A DNA stretch of 64,000 bases from Lepus europaeus (GCF_033115175.1 NC_084838.1:91291968-91355967), one strand, 5' to 3'. Shown: positions 1-10,949, counted from the first letter of the stretch. The notes: a model not told the origin generated them from the sequence alone. Numbers and translations are program-made.

Positions 1-113
1 CTGAGGCCCAGTTCCAGTCTTCCACACGTGGCCCTTGGGCTCCTCGGGAGCTCCCTGCAGCCCACAGAAGTCCGTCAGGGTCTGGGGGCTCTTGGGCTGG
101 CAGGTCCCCAGGG
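1..113 (+). repeat. Inverted near-identical duplicate of 17,057-17,168
   Basis: 113 bases match the reverse complement of 17,057-17,168 with three substitutions and one single-base indel (about 96%). The left copy starts at the window edge and may extend further. It is not a SINE or LINE family that I know. Confidence 0.9.
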
Positions 114-169
114 AGAAAGGTCCCCCTGGGAAGGGTCTGAAGCCCAGTGGCATCTAACAGTTTTGCTCT

Positions 170-445
170 GCTGTCTTGCAGACAGGCTCAGAGGCTACAG
201 CCACGGAGGAACATCATCAGCCAGGCTTCCGCCTGTGATGCTGCCATTGGGAATGAGCAGTTCTTGTTTACCTGTGCATCTCTACTTAGTGCCGCCATTG
301 CTCTTGTTGAAGTGTATGGCAGTATTGTAGCTGGGAGATAGTACTGTTCAAACACAGGTTGGCTACAAATAATTTTGTTGAATGCACTATTTCCACATCA
401 ATGGATCCTCTAGAATTCAATAAAGTATTGCTTTTACATTTAGGT
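170..445 (+). other. Possible terminal exon of an unknown transcript
   Basis: An acceptor-like CTCTGCTGTCTTGCAG at 165-180 is followed by about 50 open codons, including a hydrophobic stretch (FLFTCASLLSAAIALVEVYG), a TAG at 339-341 and AATAAA at 419-424. I do not recognise the protein. The arrangement fits a 3' exon or a piece of an old repeat equally well. Confidence 0.25.
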
Positions 446-865
446 AAACTTAAATCATCATCCATGTTTGACTTCCAAGTAAAATAGTAGAGAACATCCT
501 GTGTGCTATGAGCTGATAAAAGAAATCTGCACAGGTTCTTTACCTGAATAAATTTTCATGGGTTTTAAAACCAATGCAAAAAGAGAAAACCAAACAATAA
601 CATCACACCATCTAAAGCTCACATTATTATTATCAGTTTAGCAGTAATATTCATAGATTCATTTAGAGGTAACATTAAGTAGTCATTGCTCATTTTGGAA
701 TTTTAAAAAATTATTTTGTTTGGGATAGAAATAGTTGTTAAACATTTTTTAAATTAAATGTAGTAAAATAGTTTTTTTTTTCTTGATTGCAAACACAAAA
801 TCACACGCAGGCTGAAGTATTTCTATTATGTTAGTAACTGAGCAAAGCATAAAAACAATAGCTGC

Positions 866-1194
866 GGCCAGCGCCATGGCTCAACAGCCTAATCCTCCGC
901 CTTGTGGCGCTGGCACACTGGGTTCTAGTCCCGGTTGGGGAGCCGGATTCTATCCCGGTTGCCCCTCTTCCAGGCCAGCTCTCTGCTATGGCCCGGGAAG
1001 GCAGTGGAGGATGGCCCAAGTCCTTGGGCCCTGCACCCGCATGGGAGACCAGGAGAAGCACCTGGCTCCTGGCTTCAGATCAGCGCAATGCGCCGGCCAC
1101 AGCGGCCATTGGAGGGTGAACCAACGGCAAAAAGGAAGACCTTCCTCTCTGTCTCTCTCTCACTGTCCACTCTGCCTGTCAAAAAAAAAAAAAA
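866..1194 (+). repeat. CSINE, young subfamily
   Basis: Full-length lagomorph C-SINE: GGCTCAA...CTAATCCTCCGCC head, B-box-like GGTTCTAGTCCCGG, CTGCCTGTC end and poly(A). It is flanked by a target-site duplication AATAGCTGC (857-865 and about 1,193-1,201). Confidence 0.95.
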
Positions 1195-1204
1195 ATAGCT
1201 GCAA

Positions 1205-3100
1205 ATATTGAAATAGGATTTAAAATAAATAAAGACAAATACCACAATACTTAATTTCTATGTACCCCACAGGTTCCTGTATGTTTTGCACACAGGACAG
1301 AGGCCTCAGGGACTGGACAGGATGCCCTCTAGATCCCTCACCCCAGCTGGGACAGGCACCAGAACTGTGATGAGGGGCAGAGTCTGGCTGTGGGCGGGGC
1401 TGCGAGCCTGCACATGGATGATGAGGGTCCAGACCCAGCAATGGGGACAGCTGCCCCAACCCTAGGCCTGAGAGAAGAGAGGAGGAGGTGTCCTCTGACC
1501 CAGGGAGGGCCTGTCTCCAGGCCTGGGAAAGCCGCCCCACCCTCTCTCCTGCCGTCCCCCTGTCCCGCTGGGGCAACAGGCAGCCAGCACCAGAGGCCCA
1601 AGCAGAGCAGAAGGAGGAGGCAGCCTCTAGGACCAGCTCAGCCCAGACAAGGGCCCACCACGACCTCAGAGGCCCCCGGCTCACATGCTCTGTGAGGACG
1701 AGAGCATGGGTGTGGTCCTGTTATTCCCACCCAGAGAGTGAATGCATCTCCTCCAGCTGCTGTGAGGTTTCTGGCGCTGTCATGGAGGCCGTGGTGGAGA
1801 CACAGCCAGAAGAGGCCCGAGGCCTCCAGAGCTGCCACTGCAGGGAGGGATGTGTCAGACCAAAGGGCCCAAGAATCAGATGACAGGACTATGTGCTCTG
1901 CAAAGTCACAGTAGGTGATGGCTGGCAGGTGACTGGATGACCCTGGGGAGGTGACAGGTAGTTTGAGGGTGAGGAGGAGGCAGTCAGAAATGCTGGGGAG
2001 AACATTCCAAGCAGAGTAATCAGGTGGGATAAAGACCCTCAGAGTTCAGCTTCTTCATCCAGGGGAACTAGGGCAAGATGCCTGGAAGGGAGTTGGGGTG
2101 GGTGGGAAGGGCCAAGTGCAAAGGGCTATCCTTGTGCCCGTAGCAACCCTAGGGAAGGCAGGGGACATGCATGATGTCACCACAGGTCTTCTTTTCTGGA
2201 TACAGGATTTGGTGAGGATTCCCAGGAGTGAGTCCTCTATAGCTCACATTGAGCTGACACGATGCCACCAGGTGGCGATCGAGAATAGTGAGTTCAGCCC
2301 CAGAGCTCCAGCCCATAAAAGAACCAACCACTTGTGACCCTACGTGCCTGTGAGAATGGCATGAGCACTTGGTGGCACACCCACGCCTGCCTCTCACTGT
2401 CCCTGCTGTGACTATGGATGGGAAGAGTCAAGGAGGGCTCCCTCGAGGAGGTGGCCCCGCATTGCAGACTTACAGATGACAGGGGATCTCTGCAATGCTC
2501 TGCATGTTTCATGGTGCCTGGAAATCTCTTTCATCTCCTATGACGATGCAAAATCCCATGAGCATCCGAGGAACCCAGTTTTTCATGGAAACGTCTGTCT
2601 CTTTCTGAGAACCACTCACATCCACCTGTCACATCATCTCGCACCACAGCCCGATCTGACCCTTCAGCCAAAGACCTGGTGCATTAAGTACGGAGCCCAG
2701 TCTTGTCTGAGAGTGGTGCACAAGCAGCAGCCCTGCCCTTGACCCATCTCGGCTCTGGGTCATGATGGGCAATGATGGTCATGAACCAACGCTCCCTGTC
2801 CAGGCTGAGGCTTGATTTGATTCTGGCACATTGTTAAGATCTCTTTCTAACTCCTTCTAGCTCTAGTGGGTAACAAGGCACTCTAAGACATGAGGAGGGT
2901 GGGGAGGGCACATTCTAGTGGGAGCACAGGACATAGACAGTGACCCAGAAATAGGTCAGAGAAGGCTCCCTGAGGAAATGAAGCATGAGCAGGGACATAA
3001 AGACAAATGGGAACTAATCAGATAGAAGCAAAGGGACTGGCAGGAGCGAGCAGGGACCTAATGAATACACCAGGATGACTGTTAACTCCTGCACTGAGCA
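1205..3100. other. Intergenic, mostly unique sequence
   Basis: Moderately GC-rich DNA between two repeats. Short open frames occur on both strands, without conserved peptides or paired splice sites. Apart from the 2,256-2,420 duplicate I see nothing I can name. Confidence 0.5.
2256..2420 (+). repeat. Diverged duplicate of reverse-complemented 16,870-17,041
   Basis: Shared words such as GATGCCACCAGGT and CTCTCACTGTCCCTGCTGTG lie in the same order as on the minus strand of 16,870-17,041. Identity is roughly two thirds by eye. With the 1-113 pair this suggests an old inverted duplication whose left copy is interrupted by about 2.1 kb. Confidence 0.5.
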
Positions 3101-3540
3101 ATGAACAAAGTGATTGGCTGTGCAGCCTTCAGTTTTTCATTGCATAATGCAGTACCTGAGAAGCTACTTACAGGAAGAAGGTGTGGTACAGCTCATAGAC
3201 TTGGTGGCTCACAGTCCAGGACCCAGCAGGCCTGGTTACACCTATGTGAGATGGGAGGAAAGCAGGGGCAGAGCACATGAGGAGGAAAGATCATGTGTGG
3301 AGTCAGGAAAAAGAGAGCATGACTATGCCCCTCTCTCTTATAACCAGCTCTCTCTCAGAACCACACTGCAACAGGTGCCTATTGACCTAAGGACCTCCCA
3401 CAAGCCACCTCCTATAACATAATTGGATTATGGTACTTCTTGGAACCATAAACTGATGACTTTGGAGATTAATTATCTCATAAGTTCAGGCACATATCTT
3501 ATTCAAACCTCAGCAGGTACTTTGAGGTTTGTGAGATGAC
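3100..3540. repeat. Unclassified old interspersed repeat
   Basis: Sequence with TTCAGTTTTTCATTGCATAA, a clinically ordinary but repeat-like 'lost tail' structure and an AACCTCAGCAGG end resembles mammalian MER/LTR remnants. I cannot assign the family. 6,020-6,330 has a similar character. Confidence 0.3.
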
Positions 3541-3559
3541 ATTGAGTCAAAAATGCTGA

Positions 3560-3812
3560 GTCTGCAATGCTGGCATCCCATATGGTCGCAATGACCAGAG
3601 CTGGGCCAATCATAAGCCAAGAGCCAAAAGCTTCTTCCGGGTCTCCCATGTGGGTGCAGGGGCCCAAGGACTTGGGCCATCTTCTACTGCTTTCCCAGGC
3701 CACACCATAGAGCTAAATCAGAAGTGGAGCAGCTGGGTCTTGAACTGACGCCAATATGGAATGCTGGCACTTCAGGCAGTGGCTTTAACTGCTACTCCAC
3801 AGTGTCGTTCCC
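3560..3812 (-). repeat. CSINE, old subfamily
   Basis: Reverse-oriented copy without its A-tail; GTGTCGTTCCC marks the head at the right end. Confidence 0.85.
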
Positions 3813-3842
3813 GCTTTGTATTTTTTAAATATTTATTTATTT

Positions 3843-3962
3843 GGGGCTGGTGCTGTGGGGAAGCAGGTAAAGCCACCGCAGATAAAGCTCCTGGTTCCTA
3901 GCTTCAGATAGGCCCAGCACTGGCCATTGTGGCCATTTGGGGAATGAACCAGCAGATGGAAG
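3843..3962 (+). repeat. CSINE with internal deletion
   Basis: The head (GGGGCTGGTGCTGTGG) joins directly to the 3' half (AAGCTCCTGGTTCC); about 150 bases of the middle are missing. Confidence 0.85.
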
Positions 3963-4252
3963 ACTTATTTATTTATTTGAGAGGCAGAGTTACAGACAGA
4001 GAGGGAGAGACAGATCTTCCATCCACTGGTTCACTCCCCAGATGGCTGCAATGGCCACTGCTGCACTAGGCTGAAGCCAGAAGCCAGGAGCTCCATCTGG
4101 ATCTCCCACGTGGGTGGCAGGGACCCAAGTACTTGGGCCATCCTCCCCTGCTTTTCCTGGGCCATTAGCAGGGAGCTGGATCAGAAGTGGAGCAGGGATG
4201 CTGGTCTTGCAGGCGGTGGTTTTACTTGCTACATCACAATGCAGGCCCCTAC
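3963..4252 (-). repeat. CSINE, old subfamily
   Basis: TTTATTTATTTGAGAGGCAGAG tail complement at left, GCAGGCCCC head at right. It abuts the preceding plus-strand copy tail to tail. Confidence 0.9.
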
Positions 4253-4451
4253 ACACTGTTTTTCAGAGCAAAGAGAATGCTTCCTAAATCATTGTATGAA
4301 GTTAGTCTCAAACTGTTTCCCAAGCCAGAAAAAGGTAGTACAAGAAGCAAAACTACAAATTATTATGCCTTATAAATATGGATGCAAAAACCCTTCACAT
4401 CCTTAGTAGGACTAAGCTGAATTCAGCAGTGCATATAAAAAGAATTCTAGA

Positions 4452-4812
4452 GTCGGCGCCGTGGCTCAATAGGCTAATCCTCCGCCTTGCGGCGCTGGCA
4501 CACCGGGTTCTAGTCCCGGTTGGGGCACTGGATTCTGTCCCGGTTGCCCCTCTTCCAGGCCAGCTCTAGGCCAGCTCTCTGCTATGGCCCGGGAAGGCAG
4601 TGGAGGATGGCCCAAGTGCTTGGGCCCTGCACCCCATGGGAGACCAGGAGAAGCACCTGGCTCCTGGCTTCAGATCAGCGCGGTGCTCCGGCCGCGGAAG
4701 CCATTAGAGGGTGAACCAATGGCAAAGGAAGACCGTTCTCTCTGTCTCTCTTTCTCACTGTCCACTCTGCCTGTCAAAAAATAAATAAATAAATAAATAA
4801 AATAAAATAAAA
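4452..4812 (+). repeat. CSINE, young subfamily
   Basis: Full-length with an (AAAT)n tail. A target-site duplication AAAAGAATTCTA flanks it (from 4,438 and from 4,810). A 13-bp CCAGCTCTAGG duplication lies inside at about 4,558-4,575. Confidence 0.95.
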
Positions 4813-4869
4813 AGAATTCTACACCATGGGCAAGTGAAATTATTCTCTTGATATAAGACTTGTTTAACT

Positions 4870-6010
4870 ATCTCAAAATCAAGTAATCTACCACATCTAT
4901 AAGCTAAGGAAGACAAGCACATGATCCAATAATTTTATGCAGAAGAATTATTTGAGAAAAATCAACATCCATTTGGGAAAACACCCATAGAAAAGTGAGA
5001 ACAGAGTGTGACGTCCTCACCTTGATGAAGATCATGTGGAAAACAAACCCGAAGCTGACACACTTAACTGTGAACAGAAAGAGCGTGTCCCCCAGAAGAG
5101 GAAAAAGCAAGAGTACGTGTTCCCATGCTCTAATTCTACACAGCGTGGCATTTCCAGCCAATTCAATCACAGTAGAAGAGGAAGTAAAAGGCACATGATT
5201 TGGGAAGGAAGAAATAAAATTGTTATTTGCAGATATCAGGACTGCCCATGTGGAAAGTGCCAAGGTATTTTTATATTTAAAAAATCACTTCCTACAAGTA
5301 GGGAGTATGTTTACCAGGATTTCAGAATAAAAGATGAAAATAGAAACACAAAATCAATTGCATACCTGTATGCTAGTGCTGAACACATGGACCTAAAAAT
5401 TAAAATTCTAGTACCATTTACAATGGTTCACAAGGGAAATACTCTGATCTAAACCTCACATAATGATCATAATATTTATATACTGATACTGCAGCGCTAA
5501 GATGAATTAAACAAAGATTTAACTAAATGAGCAGATTGACCATGGTCATGGATTTGAAGACTCAACAAAGTAAAGATGCCAATTGCACTCAAACTGATAA
5601 ACAGGTTTAATGCAATTGCTTTAAGCATCTAGCTAGATATTTTTAATTCTAATTTGTGGTAATGCAAAGGATTTAGAATAGCAGTGATTTTTAAATAGAA
5701 GGATGAATTTGGAGGAAGGAATCCACCTCATTTCAATACTTACTACGTAGCTACAGTAACTATTAATGTCTATGAGGGAAAGACACAGAACTCAAACTGA
5801 TAGACTCACAATGAAAATAAGAACAGAATTCAGACTAAAGTACAAAAGCATTCCAAGGATCACTTTAATACCACTTATCACACGTTGTCTGCTTTAAGAA
5901 AACCATTTGTATAACCATCAGCAAAAACTTGAACCTTGGTCTAAATGTAACACGGTAAACAAAAATTAACTCCAAAGGCGATCATGGATAAATCTTCCTG
6001 TTCAGCTTTC
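4870..6010 (+). repeat. LINE-1 ORF2 fragment
   Basis: Nucleotide and decayed peptide similarity (AFxTKSIAYLY, IKILVPFTMVHKG) to the distal reverse-transcriptase part of LINE-1 ORF2. It has many stops and is inactive. Confidence 0.75.
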
Positions 6011-6569
6011 CATCGGTATAACTAAACACCTCAAGCAGGCTAACTTCATCAAGGAAAGAGGTCTATTAGATTCACAGTCTGGAATGTCACAGCTCAAGAT
6101 TGCAGGCCAGTGGATTGGCCTCTAGTGATGTCACTTTTCCCTGACAGTCCTGATGTGGCACAGAGCACAGAATGTCAAAGGGAACACTGTGCACGTGTCT
6201 GTGTCTGTCTCACATTTCCTGTAAAACCACCAGGATTCACCATGGGGGTTCCTACCATAACAACCTTCATTCATTCAAACTATTTTCCAAACATGCTTGC
6301 TACCTGTAAAGCCTGTAACTAGGTTGTCTCCAGCCTCTCAGTATCAACAGCATGACGATTTTGGGGATGAGTTCAGGAGCTAACTCCTAGTCAAACCACC
6401 TCAGTCTTTCAGACACCTTCATTTGAGACACGGACCAGAAGTTAAGACTACACCAACAACACTTCAAATTTCCCACAAAAAAGTTCATAAACACAAAAAC
6501 TGATGAAAAAGTTTGTTTTGAAAACAAACGCTTTTGTCCTTGGAATAACCATGTTAAGAAGAAAAGCAA

Positions 6570-6935
6570 CCTAAATACAAGAAGGAAATATTTTAAAGTA
6601 CATTCCAGATAAAGGACCAGTATCTAGCATATATGAGGAACTCAACATCACAACAGGAAGAAGAAAAAAAAAAAAAAACCTAACCCGTTAGAAAAGGGGT
6701 AAATGACAAAAACACACAGTGCGGTAGACACGGAGTAAATAAGATACTGACATCATTGAACATTAGGGAAATGAAAATGAACCCCCATGGTGAGATGATG
6801 GATCACCCTACAGCTACGAAAACGAGTACAAAGCGTTGCCAACATCAAGTGCAGGCAAGTTTGCAGAGAAACTGCTTCACAGCTTTGCTGGTAGTGGGAA
6901 TGCAAAAGGACCCAGAGGTCCTTAAAGAAATAAGT
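6570..6935 (+). repeat. LINE-1 3'-end fragment
   Basis: Typical LINE-1 3' sequence (ATTAGGGAAATGAAAATGAA, GTGGGAATGCAAAAGG). It ends at the left edge of the palindrome arm. Confidence 0.75.
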
Positions 6936-6939
6936 ATTC

Positions 6940-8050
6940 CTTCTGGGCAGGGAATGTAAGGGTGAGCCTGGAGCACCTTGTTGGCAGAAGGGACCCATCA
7001 AGGAGCAGACACTTCAGTAGGGCCCAGAGGCCAACGGAAAGCCACTCCCACCGGCCTCAGCCGGAATAACGGCAAAACTAACTCCAAAGGTCTGAATCAC
7101 GGTGGAGATGGTAAAATTCAAAACTGCAGAAGGCTGCTAAGAAAAACTCAGCCTTTGTTGGACGAGAGGGAACCGAACGAGGATTGTGACAACGGTAAAT
7201 GGATGGAAGGGGACGCGGGTAAATGGAAGGAAGGGGACCCGGCATCATCCCTGCTCTTTCCGCAGAAGACCCCAGGCACCAGGGCCGGGGTCTCCTTCCC
7301 GACCCCCTGCTTTGCCCTCGGCCCACTCTCAGCGCAGCGCACACGGGCGCCCCCGAAACACCCACCCGGGGCTCCTCCACTAAGACCCTGGCGGCTCCCA
7401 CGTCACTCACCGGGAGGAACGCGGCCTCACCACCGGCCCAGGGACCCCGCCTCCGCCCCCACGCCCTCGCCCCAGGCCGGGCAGGGCCTCCAGGCCGGGC
7501 AGGGCGGGAGGAGGGCGGCTCCTGTCTGGTCCCACCCGCACCGCACTCTCCAAAGGGGGCGACTCGGAGACCCAGAGAAACCAACCGGGGAGAACCCGCG
7601 ACGCCCTGGGCCACCACGCCCGTCCTCGCCACAGGAAAGACGCCGACTCCTGGGACACTGCTCAGAGACCCCAGTCCCCACGCGGGAGAGGGCAGGTGCA
7701 CGGCGGCAGCTCACCTGGAGCAGCAGCGGCCGGGCCGGCACCACGCGCGCTCCCGGGGCCAGCGGACTCCTGGCCCGGAGGCTGACGCGGGCTCGCCGAG
7801 ACCGCGGCCCCGGGGGCCGGTGTGCAGGGCCCACGCGTTCTGGATCCGGCCCCGGAGCCTCGCCTGGGTCTGCCGGTGAGGGTGAAGCGGCCGGGAGCCT
7901 CCGGAGCCCCCTGGGCCCGGCCGGGAGCGCAGTCGGGGTTTCTGAGGTCGGTGGCGTGGAGGACAAGGGTCTGCCCATGGCAGTTCAGTGACGCGAGCAT
8001 CTTGTGGGCCACGCTCCTGAAACCCCGGGTCAGAACCAACTGCGGGGAGA
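6940..8050 (+). repeat. Left arm of a ~3.2-kb GC-rich palindrome
   Basis: This arm matches the reverse complement of 9,060-10,190. The core at 7,180-7,870 is about 95% or more identical by eye to the reverse complement of 9,295-9,965, with only scattered substitutions and small indels. The outer 240 bases (from TTCTGGGCAGGGAATG on) and the inner 180 bases are homologous but more diverged. The arm is CpG-dense from about 7,260. Long open frames exist in every frame on both strands, as expected from base composition. On the minus strand a consensus donor (CTCCAG|GTGAGC) lies at 7,714. Confidence 0.9.
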
Positions 8051-9059
8051 CGCAGCCCGGTACGGCGCCACCAGGAGCCCGCCCACCTGTGTGCTTCTGC
8101 CCCAGCTCCGCCCAGCATCGCGGCCGCACCCCCTCCGTGCACACCGCGAGCCGGTCTCACCAGCACGGTCCTCCGCGGTGCTGACCGCCTGGGGCTGCGG
8201 GCTGCGGGCCTCCCCCCAGGCAGGGGCCGCGAGCTCTGAGCTGGGAAGGTGCAGGGTGCAGGGCTCCCGGAGCCCCGAGTCCGCTGGTAGCCGGCTGGTA
8301 GTCCGCTGTCTGCGGAGCGCTCGCCCTGCCCTCGGGCCTCGGGGCCGGAGACGGTGGGAGAGGCGCCGGCGTCCTCGGGGAGGGCAGGCAGGGAGGAACG
8401 CGGTCCTCTGTCCTCGGAGCCTGGGCTCCGGAACCCGGCTGCGTCCTCGCCCTGCCTCCTCCGTCGGACTCTCAGACACAGCAGAGACGCCGCCCTCAGC
8501 GCGGACGGGCTCACCCCGGCAGGGCGCGCTCGGATTCGCCAGGACGGGAGCCTGGGCGTCGCGCAGCACAGAAGCGCTCGCTCCCCGGGGCCTTCAAAAG
8601 CCTCAACAGTCATGGAGGAGCCCGACGACCTCCCGATTCGGAGGGCTGTGCCTGGGGACAGTCTCCACATCAGAAATTAAAACTGAGGAATCTGAAGTGT
8701 ATCAACTCATTTTAAGATAACCGTAACAACTAGAATATAGGGCAGCATAAATAACCTTTTAAAAAATATAACTGCATGTTTCTGAGGAAAACAAATACTG
8801 AGAAAAAAAGGAAACCATAGAAACCTAAAAATCCTGTGGGCCGGCTGGCGCGGTAGACGGCGGGCGGCGTGAGGCGGCTCGCGAGGGCGCGCGGCCGGCA
8901 GTGGTGGGCGGAGCGCGGCCGGCAGTGGTGGGCGGAGCGCGTACGTCAGTGATGGGTGGAGCGCAGCCGCGGGCGTAACGTGACCCCCAGGTGGGCGGGG
9001 CCACCGTGGACAGGGTCGCACGGGGAGGGCGGGGGCGGGGCGGGCGCACCGCTGTAGGC
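8051..9059. other. Palindrome spacer: two CpG-rich flanks and an AT-rich centre
   Basis: 8,051-8,660 and 8,825-9,059 are CpG-dense; 8,665-8,820 between them is AT-rich. The right flank has GC boxes (GGGCGG, GGGGCGGGGC), 24-bp repeats and a CRE-like TACGTCA. Together these suggest a bidirectional CpG-island promoter. I recognise no coding sequence. Confidence 0.6.
8891..8962 (+). repeat. 24-bp tandem repeat x3 in CpG island
   Basis: Three units run at 8,891-8,914, 8,915-8,938 and 8,939-8,962. The first two are identical and contain CAGTGGTGGGCGGAGC. The third has diverged and holds TACGTCAGTGATGGG. Each of the first two carries a GC box. Confidence 0.85.
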
Positions 9060-10190
9060 GGGGCTCCGGCTGTTGGTTCCGAACCGGTGTCGCATAGGGT
9101 CCCGGAGGATGCGCGCCTGGCTGAGCTGGCCTGGGCTGACCCGGGCCTCTACGCCATCCACGAACCCAGGAAGACGGGTTCGGCTGCCGCGACGGTGGTG
9201 GTCCCTTCAGAAGCTCCAACCGCCCTTCGGGCAGAGCCCAGTGCGTTCCGGAGGCTGGCGGCGGCTTCATCATCATCCGGAGACCCAGATGAGGCTCCGG
9301 GGCCGGATCCAGAACGCGTGGGCCCTGCACACCGGCCCCCGGGGCCGTGGTCTCGGCGAGCCCGCGTCAGCCTCCGGGCCAGGAGTCCGCTGGCCCCGGG
9401 AGCGCGCGTGGTGCCGGCCGGGCCGCTGCTGCTCCAGGTGAGCTGCCGCCGTGCACCTGCCCTCTCCCGCGTGGGGACTGGGGTCTCTGAGCAGTGTCCC
9501 AGGAGTCGGCGTCTTTCCTGTGGCGAGGACGGGCGTGGGGGCCCCCGAGTGCCCCAGGGCGTCGCGGGTTCTCCCCGGTTGGTTTCTCTGGGTCTCCGAG
9601 TCGCCCCCTCTGGGGAGTGCGGTGCGGGTGGGACCAGACAGGAGCCGCCCTCCTCCCGCCCTGCCCGGCCTGGAGGCCCTGCCCGGCCTGGGGCGAGGGC
9701 GTGGGGGCGGAGGCGGGGTCCCTGGGCCGGTGGTGAGGCCGTGTTCCTCTCGGTGAGTGACGTGGGAGCCGCCAGGGTCTTAGTGGAGGAGTCCCGGGTG
9801 GGTGTTTCGGGGGCGCCTGTGTGCGCTGCACTGAGAGTGGGCCGAGGGCAAAGCAGGGGGTCGGGAAGGAGACCCCAGGCACCAGGGCCGTTCTGCGGAA
9901 CGAGCAGGGATGATGCCGCGTCCCCTTCCTTCCATTTACCGTTGTCACAATCCTCGTTTGGTTCTGTAGCATTCTCCAAAGGCTAAAAATGTTGTGTGTG
10001 TGTTTTTTTAATAACCTTATGCAGTGTGATTCAAGCCATTGCAGTTGTTTTACTCAAATTATTCTGGCTGAGGCCGGTGGGAGAGGCTTTCCGTTGGCCT
10101 CTGGGCCCTGCTGACAGTGCCTGCTCCTTGATGGGTCCCTTCTGTCTACAAGGTGCTCCAGGCTCACCCTGTACATTTCCTGCCCAGACA
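9060..10190 (-). repeat. Right arm of the GC-rich palindrome
   Basis: This is the inverted partner of 6,940-8,050. It carries the same CTCCAG|GTGAGC donor at 9,437/9,438, here on the plus strand, so the arms resemble two divergent first exons. A second donor-like TCTCG|GTGAGTG follows near 9,752. From 9,970 to 10,050 this arm has AT-rich sequence with a TG run that differs from the left arm. A degraded minus-strand CSINE abuts the end. Confidence 0.9.
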
Positions 10191-10194
10191 TAGA

Positions 10195-10472
10195 CTGGGG
10201 GGGGGGGGGCAGAGACACAGAGAGAGGTCTTCCATCCACTGGTTCACTCTCCAGGTGGCCACAAGGGCCAGAGGTGGTTGGATCAGAAGCCAGGAGCCAG
10301 GAGCTTCCTCCGGGTCTACCCCGTGGGTGCAGGGACCCAAGCACTGCTGCTTTCCCAGGCACATTTGCCGGGAGCTGGCTCAGAAGTGGAGCAGCCAGGA
10401 CTAGAACCGGTTCCCCTGTGGTGTGCCGGCACTGCATGCAGAGGCTTCACCTATGCCACAGCACTGGCCCCC
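10195..10472 (-). repeat. CSINE, old subfamily, G-run at tail
   Basis: Reverse-oriented; the tail side is a run of about 13 G. It adjoins the outer edge of the right palindrome arm. Confidence 0.85.
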
Positions 10473-10575
10473 AAATTTCTCTAAGGACCCCAGGGTCATT
10501 TTACATTCCCAGTATCAGTAAAGTGTGAAATAGTTTCTCCGTAACTTGACAGCATTTGATGATGACAATTAAAAA

Positions 10576-10899
10576 AAAATTTTTTTTTGACAGGCAGAGT
10601 GGACAGTGAGAGAGAGACAGAGAGAAAGGTCTTCCTTTGCCGTTGGTTCACCCTCCAATGGCCGCCGCGGTTGGCGCACCGCACTGATCCGAAGGCAGGA
10701 GCCAGGTGCTTCTCCTGGTCTCCCATGGGGTGCAGGGCCCAAGCACTTGGGCCATCCTCCACTGCACTCCCTGGCCACAGCAGAGAGCTGTCCTGGAAGA
10801 GGGGCAACCGGGACAGAATCCGGTGCCCCGACTGGGACTAGAACCCAGTGTGCTGGCGCCGCAAGGCGGAGGATTAGCCTAGTGAGCCATGGCGCCGGC
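10576..10899 (-). repeat. CSINE, young subfamily
   Basis: Full-length reverse copy with a target-site duplication TGATGATGACAATT (from 10,556 and from 10,902). Confidence 0.95.
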
Positions 10900-10949
10900 T
10901 TGATGATGACAATTTTAAAAATTTTACTCATTCTTGGAGACTGTGACAT

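Larger units (their letters stand above)
7260..9960. promoter_or_regulatory. Probable bidirectional CpG-island promoter region
   Basis: This is the only long CpG-dense block outside the WNK2 introns. It has GC boxes, a CRE-like site, no TATA box that I can see, and consensus splice donors pointing outward on both strands at 7,714 (minus) and 9,438 (plus). It lies about 14 kb downstream of the WNK2 3' end. The transcripts it would serve are unknown. Confidence 0.45.

Noticed and set aside
866..930. tRNA-like box A/box B at CSINE heads
   Set aside because: These are the internal promoter of a tRNA-derived SINE. No cloverleaf or anticodon arm can be folded, so they are not tRNA genes.
6978..7991. 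337-codon open frame on the plus strand
   Set aside because: It lies in the CpG-rich palindrome arm, where nearly all six frames are open. It crosses LINE-like and arm sequence and shows no domain. Treated as composition effect.
8881..8965. Short direct repeats considered as a CRISPR array
   Set aside because: They are contiguous tandem units without spacers, in a mammalian genome.
8991..9986. 331-codon open frame on the plus strand of the right arm
   Set aside because: Its reverse complement is also open for 276 codons and it reads through a consensus splice donor at 9,438. I could not support the full frame as one protein.
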